Assembly: GCA_029933895.1 (NCBI GenBank)
Contig: JAOZNG010000034.1
Span: forward strand, 1 to 9,461
Length of the DNA stretch: 9,461 nucleotides
Origin: an archaeon
GTDB lineage: Archaea; Altiarchaeota; Altiarchaeia; IMC4; QMZM01
Reading direction: 5' to 3'
Shown here: one piece after another, positions 5,777-9,461 of the stretch
How the letters are laid out: every line of letters begins with the position of its first letter
Position numbering within the stretch: the first letter of the stretch is position 1
Program-made: the position numbers and the translations under genes
The notes under the pieces: model-generated
What the model saw: only the letters and a program-made list of their open reading frames with translations
What the model was told of the DNA's origin: nothing
Database searches by the model: none

Positions 5777-5796
5777 GTTCCCGTTAAATATCTTAT

Positions 5797-6366
5797 ATGG
5801 ATGCCTCCGTCAAAAAAATCATCAGAGAGACCCTGCCGGTGCTGGTTGTAACCACCATGGGAGGCATAACAGCAGGGATATTCCTCGAAAACGTGAAACA
5901 TGACATGATAGTCAAAATACCAGGGCTCCTCATACTCCTACCTGCAATATTAGGCAACCGGGGGAACATCGCAGGAGCATTAGGCTCAAGACTCTCATCA
6001 GCGCTACATCTGGGTTTAATAGACGCGGAACTGAAATGGAACAAGATGCTTTCAGACAACCTCTATGCCACAATCATACTAAACATCGCTGTATCCCTGC
6101 TTCTGGGCACTCTGGCATGGTGCGCCTACGAAATGGCTGGCTTTCCCGGGGAGGCGAGCATCATCAAGTTAACCCTCATAGCACTCATCGCGGGAACTCT
6201 GGCAGGAGTATTACTGGCTCTCCTCACAATATTGCTGGCAATATACACTTCATCCAAGGGAATGGATCCTGACAATATACTGATGCCACTGGTTTCAACG
6301 GTGGGGGACATAGCAACCATAATATGTCTTATTGGTGCGGTATGGTTTGTTGAGTTCATGATATAG
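5797..6366 (+). CDS. Half-size MgtE family divalent cation transporter (membrane domain only)
   Basis: This 189-residue protein is only the MgtE transmembrane domain. It has about five hydrophobic helices (roughly 11-30, 40-57, 90-112, 122-150, 165-188) and the family signatures LPAILGNRGNIAGALGSRL (48-66, equal to the GGN-aGxQ region around the pore) and MDPDNILMPLVSTVGDIATI (156-175, equal to the DPxNxxxPxxTxxxD segment whose Asp lines the Mg2+ site). Bacterial MgtE adds cytosolic N and CBS domains that gate on Mg2+; both are absent. Archaeal half-MgtE genes commonly sit beside a PhoU/TrkA-C gene, as here 45 bp downstream, so the soluble partner may replace the missing sensor. Substrate is likely Mg2+ or another divalent cation. 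Many archaea have two adjacent halves; only one is in this window. Confidence 0.88.
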   Translation: MDASVKKIIRETLPVLVVTTMGGITAGIFLENVKHDMIVKIPGLLILLPAILGNRGNIAGALGSRLSSALHLGLIDAELKWNKMLSDNLYATIILNIAVSLLLGTLAWCAYEMAGFPGEASIIKLTLIALIAGTLAGVLLALLTILLAIYTSSKGMDPDNILMPLVSTVGDIATIICLIGAVWFVEFMI

Positions 6367-6411
6367 CCTTATTTAAAATAAAAAAGAAAGGATAATATAA
6401 TAACCTGAAAA

Positions 6412-7011
6412 ATGAGCGAACACGGCGTTGATGAGATAGTTGATAGAGCTATTTCTCAAAAGAGGACTGTTAAAGACATTCTGGTTGAGATGCGCGACAC
6501 CTCCGAACTGATGGTTGACCTAGCATACTCCGCGCTGTTAACAAACAGCAGAGAGATATCAGATGAGGTGCAGAAGCTGGAGGCCTGGATGGACGACTTA
6601 CAGTACGAGATAGAGGGGATGCTGCTCCTGTCAGCTAGGAGCAGGGAAGATGCAGCAGACCTCGCAGGAATCTCTCACGTGGCTCTCGCAGCAGAAAACA
6701 TTGCAGACTCAGCTGACGACATAGTGGACGTGGTCCAGAGAGGTATAGGCGATCACCCCATCTATAAGTCAATGCTCGGGGAAGGCACGGAGCAGGTAGC
6801 CCGGCTGCAGGTTTCAGAGAAATCAAAACTGGTAGATAAAACACTGGGTGAACTAAGGCTTTCCAAGACAATAGGTGCCTACATAAGAGCTATCAGGAGA
6901 AGCAGGGGCTGGATATACAACCCAGACAAGGATACCAGAATCCTGGAAGGTGATATCCTGATTGTCAAGGGAGACCTCCAGAGCATAAACGGGCTGAAGG
7001 AAATGCTATAA
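6412..7011 (+). CDS. PhoU-domain / TrkA-C (RCK_C) regulatory protein
   Basis: A soluble 199-residue protein with a helical PhoU-like domain at about 5-115 (acidic helices MRDTSELMVDLAYSAL, DEVQKLEAWMDDLQYEIEGML, HVALAAENIADSADDI) and a TrkA-C/RCK_C ligand-binding domain at about 127-197 (TLGELRLSKTIGAYIRAIRR, ending RILEGDILIVKGDLQSI). It lacks the NAD-binding RCK_N domain and any channel helices. In archaea this pairing occurs next to MgtE-type transporters or potassium channels, and it probably gates the neighbouring transporter by binding a small molecule; the ligand is unknown. It is 45 bp after mgtE, with an AT-rich TATTTAAAATA (6369-6379) that could be a second promoter. It ends 2 bp from the convergent DUF373 gene. 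Confidence 0.85.
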   Translation: MSEHGVDEIVDRAISQKRTVKDILVEMRDTSELMVDLAYSALLTNSREISDEVQKLEAWMDDLQYEIEGMLLLSARSREDAADLAGISHVALAAENIADSADDIVDVVQRGIGDHPIYKSMLGEGTEQVARLQVSEKSKLVDKTLGELRLSKTIGAYIRAIRRSRGWIYNPDKDTRILEGDILIVKGDLQSINGLKEML

Positions 7012-7013
7012 TG

Positions 7014-8261
7014 TTAGGGAATGGACTTCACTGTCACCCTCTCTTCGGCAGAAAGAATATCCTCTGCGGGAATCATCTTCCTGCCGACCTTTATACCCAT
7101 GAAACCCGAGCCGTCAAGAATTACCTTGGAAACACGACCTATCTTGTTACCTGCCTCATCCACCACATCTTTCTGAGAGTAGAACTCAATAGTTTTCTGT
7201 CTGTCCCTGATTTCCTCGATAAAAAGGTATTTTGTAAAGTAGATAATCGCAAGGAAGGTCAGGATACCAATCAAGGCGGATAGAACAAACCTCCCGGGGT
7301 CGAATGGAGACAATGGTAGATAGAGGTCTGCGGTAGGCTTTAATATGGTATAAACCATGAAACCGAAAGCCAAGAGAATAAGATCCCTCCTGATGCCTAG
7401 ATATCTCCTGGTGTTGAACTCGTCTATGATCCTCCCGATGATGGATATAACCCACGCAATCAATATCATATCAGCTGCTGACACAAAGAACACAGCAACT
7501 GCCTCAGTGATTTCCTGGGGCTTAGTTCGGTCGAACTCCAAGTAGCCGTTCATGACACCCCACGAGAAAACAATAAAGGAGATGATGTATGCAAAGGTGC
7601 TTATTTTTTCTATAGACAATGAGTCGAAGAAGTTAGAGAGTCGGGAGAAGACCTCATCCTCGAAGCCGAAACCCTTCACGAGAAAATAGAGTCCCAGGAA
7701 GGTAAGCATTAAGGCTACTGCTATGGAGAATGCGTTCAATAAAACTCCGATGGAGAATATTATTATAGCCAGCCCTGGTATTCCAAAGACCATTCGAGCA
7801 AGGTTGGGTTCTTCCTCCACCTCTTTGATGAACTGGTTGATCTTGAAGTATGCCTTCTCCAGCTCGATGCTCTGTCTCACAACAATAGTCCTCACGGAGT
7901 TAATCTTGACTCTGGATCCAATCAATGGAATAATCTGTTCATCTTCTGCGCCGTCTGTGACCAGAATAATTCCGTCTGGTTTGAACATCTCAAGTATCCG
8001 GTCAAGTTGTCTAGCTATTCTTGTGTCGGATTTAACACCTATGTTTTTATCCCCAGTTAAGGTAACAACCTTAGCCTTCAGTTCCCTTGCTAGTTTAACA
8101 GCGCCGAAGATGGCGTTGACATCTGAATCCTCAGGGTCCTTGATGGCAAGCTCCTTGGCTATATTAATGTTCTCGCTGACTCCTATGATTGGGCCCTCTA
8201 CCTCCAGCTTCCTGCCGATGTCGTTGTCACGGTCAACGCATAAAATGATAGTCTTCACCAT
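7014..8261 (-). CDS. DUF373 membrane protein with C-terminal PRC-barrel-like domain
   Basis: The first 150 residues form a soluble alpha/beta domain beginning KTIILCVDRDNDIG (3-16) and including KVVTLTG (64-70) and PDGIILVTDGAEDEQIIP (95-112), typical of DUF373. Five to seven hydrophobic helices follow (about 158-197, 220-240, 255-280, 292-307, 326-348). Residues 355-415 form a further soluble piece, YSQKDVVDEAGNKIGRVSKV (361-380) then IKVGRKMIPAEDILSAEERV (390-409), which has the 'V-D-x-x-G-x-x-I-G-x-V' and 'IP-x-x-d-I' pattern of a PRC-barrel. DUF373 has no proven function; the acidic D-R-D motif suggests nucleotide or metal binding, which is inference. Length is 415, longer than the roughly 370 I expect without the extra domain. 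A TATA-like box lies about 26 nt before the ATG. Convergent with PhoU/TrkA-C. Confidence 0.85.
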   Translation of the reverse strand: MVKTIILCVDRDNDIGRKLEVEGPIIGVSENINIAKELAIKDPEDSDVNAIFGAVKLARELKAKVVTLTGDKNIGVKSDTRIARQLDRILEMFKPDGIILVTDGAEDEQIIPLIGSRVKINSVRTIVVRQSIELEKAYFKINQFIKEVEEEPNLARMVFGIPGLAIIIFSIGVLLNAFSIAVALMLTFLGLYFLVKGFGFEDEVFSRLSNFFDSLSIEKISTFAYIISFIVFSWGVMNGYLEFDRTKPQEITEAVAVFFVSAADMILIAWVISIIGRIIDEFNTRRYLGIRRDLILLAFGFMVYTILKPTADLYLPLSPFDPGRFVLSALIGILTFLAIIYFTKYLFIEEIRDRQKTIEFYSQKDVVDEAGNKIGRVSKVILDGSGFMGIKVGRKMIPAEDILSAEERVTVKSIP

Positions 8262-8282
8262 ATTAGATATTAGACAACAGGG

Positions 8283-8295
8283 CTTAATTAATAAG
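8283..8295 (-). promoter_or_regulatory. TATA box of the DUF373 gene
   Basis: Minus-strand CTTATTAATTAAG is centred about 27 nt upstream of the ATG at 8261, indicating a leaderless transcript. The left end of IS copy 2 begins only about 10 nt further upstream, so the element abuts the core promoter. Confidence 0.5.
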
Positions 8296-8304
8296 TCCCT
8301 CTTC

Positions 8305-8331
8305 TGTTGTATCCCCTGAGACAGGTGACAC
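8305..8331 (+). repeat. Left terminal inverted repeat of IS copy 2
   Basis: Begins TGTTGTATCCCC and ends CAGGTGACAC. It pairs with the repeat at 8853-8876; the outer 12 positions differ at one base, the inner part needs a gap of a few bases. Confidence 0.6.
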
Positions 8332-8418
8332 TTATTAAGGAATAGTGATATTTGTAACTATTCACATTTGGGGGGTTCAATCTAAAAACAGATAAACACA
8401 AATAGGAGTTTGTCCTGA

Positions 8419-8858
8419 GAGCTTGAGAGAGAACTTAGCGAAGCAAACGAAAAAGTCATAAGATCAAGACTAAGTAAACACCAGAGCATAATAGAGCGTA
8501 TCTTCAAGCCAAACCAGAAAAAGCGACAGAAGAGGCTTGGTGCAAAATCAGGACATAAGGTTCATCACCGACCGAAGCCATAGCAGATTGATGAGGTTGT
8601 TGAGGTCGATAAACGTCCACATTGTGGAACAGAAGTTGTGGGAACGACATCCGTCCACGTATCGTATGGCCTATGGTGGCAAGCAGGATGAGACCGACAA
8701 CTATCGGTAAAGTGGAACGATTCCATGGCTCGTATGTCCGCGAGGCTTGGAGATATCCAAGCCATGAGGCATACATTCATCACTGGAGCTACAAGAGACT
8801 ACATCAGGGGATATGTTATTTAACATCCTGCGAACTGTATCTTAAAGAAAAAGTGTAA
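8419..8858 (+). pseudogene. Broken transposase: coiled-coil and zinc-finger-like N-terminus joined to an integrase-core tail
   Basis: One frame from 8419 encodes a charged helix (LERELSEANEKVIRSRLSKH) and then a basic LGAKSGHKVHHRPKP segment, an in-frame TAG at 8581-8583, and QIDEVVEVDKRPHCGTEV, which looks like the GHKGH…P-HCG zinc-binding region of IS66-like transposases. That frame stops at 8689-8691. A second frame, recognisable from about 8674 to the TAA at 8856-8858, gives RPTTIGKVERFHGSYVREAW and RLHQGICYLTS, the C-terminal tail of integrase-core transposases. The catalytic centre that should lie between is absent, so at least one internal deletion, one frame change and one nonsense codon separate this from a working gene. 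Whether both halves came from one transposase type or from two elements is unresolved. Confidence 0.7.
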
Positions 8859-8876
8859 CCCCTGGGGGATAGAACA
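8853..8876 (+). repeat. Right terminal inverted repeat of IS copy 2
   Basis: Its reverse complement begins TGTTCTATCCCC, matching the left repeat at 8305. It starts at the last codon of the transposase remnant. A related but diverged version ends copy 1 at 5735-5753. Confidence 0.6.
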
Positions 8877-9061
8877 GATATGTCTCTTGTGTTTTTTTGT
8901 TATGTGTTCAGATATAAAATATTTTTTTTGGATAATGTACTAGTATCTATAATGATTAGTTATGAACATAGTATAGTATCTCCCAGTATATATTAGTATA
9001 GCCTTTTTTATAGTCCTCCTCGGAAAAAATATTGCGTATCTCTGAAGATACCGAAAAACAA
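8877..9061. other. AT-rich intergenic spacer, probable promoter region of the small ORF
   Basis: Very AT-rich, with long T runs (8891-8897, 8922-8929) and repeated TAGTAT strings (TAGTATCT at 8941-8948 and 8974-8981, TAGTATA at 8994-9000). CTTTTTTATAGTCC at 9003-9016 is a plausible TATA box, giving a start near 9035. I find no convincing protein: the reading frame on the opposite strand is serine-rich and featureless and overlaps the better-supported small ORF. Confidence 0.4.
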
Positions 9062-9073
9062 GAGGTGGAATAG

Positions 9074-9211
9074 GTGGTAAAAAAAAGATACGTTGGGATA
9101 TTATCCATAGACGATAAAGGTGATGGAGTTATAGAATTAGTCTCTGAGGAACATGTTGAAGAGTTCACGAAAGAGACTGAACTCCATGAACCCGTTCCCG
9201 GCAGGGCCTAG
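9074..9211 (+). CDS. Small acidic protein of unknown function, 45 residues, GTG start
   Basis: The frame starts at GTG after a strong Shine-Dalgarno, GAGGTGG (9062-9068), 5 nt upstream; the same site precedes the DUF883-like gene. The product begins VVKKRYVGILSIDDKGDG (first residue Met in practice), continues through IELVSEEHVEEFTKETEL and ends HEPVPGRA. A basic start, a short hydrophobic strand, then a glutamate-rich helix; no membrane segment or cysteines. I recognise no family. Support comes from the ribosome site, a TATA-like box about 60 nt upstream, and a hairpin terminator that overlaps the stop codon and so matches the end of this ORF exactly. It is followed by tRNA-Arg. Confidence 0.55.
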   Translation: MVKKRYVGILSIDDKGDGVIELVSEEHVEEFTKETELHEPVPGRA

Positions 9212-9234
9212 AAAGCCCTGCATTTTTCTTTTTT
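9201..9234 (+). terminator. Hairpin plus T-tract terminator overlapping the small ORF's stop
   Basis: GCAGGGC (9201-9207) pairs perfectly with GCCCTGC (9215-9221) around a 7-nt loop that contains the TAG stop, and is followed by T5-C-T7 (9223-9235). This is the shape of a bacterial intrinsic terminator; in archaea the T-tract alone may suffice and the stem may protect the mRNA 3' end. Confidence 0.7.
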
Positions 9235-9279
9235 TAATAAATCAATTGATTAAGATTAACTCCTTAATCCTTATAGTGT

Positions 9280-9353
9280 GCCCGCGTGGGGTAGCATGGA
9301 TATCCTCGAGGCCTGCGGAGCCTTGAACCCGGGTTCAAATCCCGGCGCGGGCA
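9280..9353 (+). tRNA. tRNA-Arg (anticodon GCG)
   Basis: A full cloverleaf can be drawn. The acceptor arm is GCCCGCG (9280-9286) with CGCGGGC (9346-9352), all seven paired. The D arm contains GGGTAGC…TCCT, with the invariant GG at 9298-9299. The anticodon stem is GAGGC/GCCTT around the loop CTGCGGA, with anticodon GCG at 9315-9317. The T arm is CCGGG-TTCAAAT-CCCGG. Discriminator is A at 9353; CCA is not encoded. There is no intron. GCG reads CGC and CGU codons for arginine. The short variable loop (GAAC) excludes a class II tRNA. The T-tract of the preceding terminator separates it from the small ORF. Confidence 0.95.
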
Positions 9354-9461
9354 TGATAAATATCGCCGTATCCCCCCTTCCGGGAGAAAAAAAGCTGCTA
9401 AATGTTCAAGACCTTGCAAGTAACTCGTTTTTTATGAATAGAGCCCTCGTCCAAATAAAAA
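9353..9461 (+). CDS. Possible N-terminal part of a gene running off the window
   Basis: An ATG whose A is the discriminator base of tRNA-Arg opens 36 codons (MINIAVSPLPGEKKLLNVQDL…) with no stop before the window ends. It would encode a soluble-looking start with no recognisable motif. No ribosome site can precede it except within the tRNA itself, so it would need a transcript that reads through the tRNA, or a leaderless mRNA produced when the tRNA 3' end is cut. A later in-frame ATG near 9437 is an alternative start. It could be chance. Confidence 0.3.
   Translation, partial: MINIAVSPLPGEKKLLNVQDLASNSFFMNRALVQIK

Larger units (their letters stand above)
5548..5787 (+). pseudogene. Transposase C-terminal remnant, integrase-core (rve/IS481-like) tail
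   Basis: The reading frame encodes PTTTGNVERVH (from residue 9) and, later, SYYNHERPHQALNYLTPATY, the standard C-terminus of IS3/IS481-type integrase-core transposases, including the final catalytic-Glu helix region (normally 'GKxERFH') and the 'YN-ERPH' signature. About 50 residues are homologous to the tail at 8700-8858. The catalytic Asp residues and DNA-binding N-terminus are missing. Comparison with copy 2 suggests a one-base loss near 5716-5720: copy 2 ends in-frame GTG TAA, whereas here the same bases read TGT AAG and translation runs into the right end, stopping at 5787. Not expected to make a functional protein. Confidence 0.7.
8304..8876 (+). mobile_element. Decayed, internally deleted insertion sequence with recognisable terminal inverted repeats (copy 2)
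   Basis: The left end (8305-8331, TGTTGTATCCCCTGAGACAGG…) and the reverse complement of the right end (8853-8876, TGTTCTATCCCCCAGGGG…) match at 11 of the first 12 bases and again at the inner CAGG…ACAC with a small gap. The roughly 570-bp element encloses both ends of a transposase but not its catalytic core, so it cannot move by itself. No clear target-site duplication is visible. The left end also holds a 7-bp hairpin (8340-8346 with 8357-8363). Same orientation and similar right end as copy 1. Confidence 0.65.

Noticed and set aside
5548..5787. Functional small gene rather than a relic
   Set aside because: It contains only a transposase tail, has a frame shift relative to copy 2 and reads through the IS end before stopping.
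8504..8783. Two minus-strand reading frames across the transposase remnant
   Set aside because: They mirror plus-strand frames that carry recognisable transposase motifs; their own products look random.
8877..9061. TAGTAT repeats as a CRISPR-like or origin iteron array
   Set aside because: Units are only 6-8 nt, irregularly spaced and in AT-rich DNA where such strings recur by chance; no spacer structure and no replication gene nearby.
8956..9168. 70-codon minus-strand reading frame in the AT-rich spacer
   Set aside because: Serine/threonine-rich without motifs, no ribosome site, and it overlaps the better-supported plus-strand small ORF.

Overview
The window looks like part of a euryarchaeal-type archaeal chromosome of moderate GC. 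The evidence is an MC1 chromosomal protein, an archaeal-style PRPP synthetase, a DUF373 membrane protein, a half-size MgtE beside a PhoU/TrkA-C protein, a COG2232-like ATP-grasp enzyme, a tRNA-Arg without encoded CCA, TATA-like boxes about 26 nt upstream of start codons (leaderless layout) and purine-rich GGTG ribosome sites. I cannot fix the order or genus.

Layout: 1-399 is the 3' end of a membrane protein, probably a TadC/FlaJ-like assembly protein, running into a convergent minus-strand group (364-1699): a purine-type phosphoribosyltransferase and two small membrane proteins resembling the bacterial YqjD/YqjE pair. An ATP-grasp ligase (1878-3050, plus) converges on a minus-strand pair: PRPP synthetase overlapped by a secreted DUF192 protein (3013-4325). 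Upstream of that pair are an AT-rich, divergent TraB/TIKI-like membrane protein (4359-5078) and the MC1 DNA-binding protein (5156-5443), both minus strand.

From 5548 to 8876 lies a block bracketed by two decayed, related insertion sequences. The first keeps only the transposase C-terminus and right end. The second keeps both terminal inverted repeats, an N-terminal coiled coil and zinc-finger-like part, and the C-terminal tail, but has lost the catalytic core. Between them are half-size mgtE, PhoU/TrkA-C and a convergent DUF373-PRC fusion, a plausible cation-transport and regulation module. The last kilobase holds an AT-rich spacer, a 45-codon GTG-start ORF whose stop lies in a hairpin terminator, tRNA-Arg(GCG), and a reading frame whose ATG uses the tRNA discriminator base and which leaves the window.

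The two phosphoribosyl genes point to nucleotide metabolism: PRPP made by the synthetase is the co-substrate of the phosphoribosyltransferase. Gene packing is tight, with 3' overlaps of 36-38 bp and a convergent gap of 2 bp. I see no CRISPR array, complete prophage or clear defence island. The most unusual items are the TraB-like protein with an internal membrane hairpin, the IS-bracketed transport block, the archaeal YqjD/YqjE-like pair, and the small terminator-overlapping ORF.
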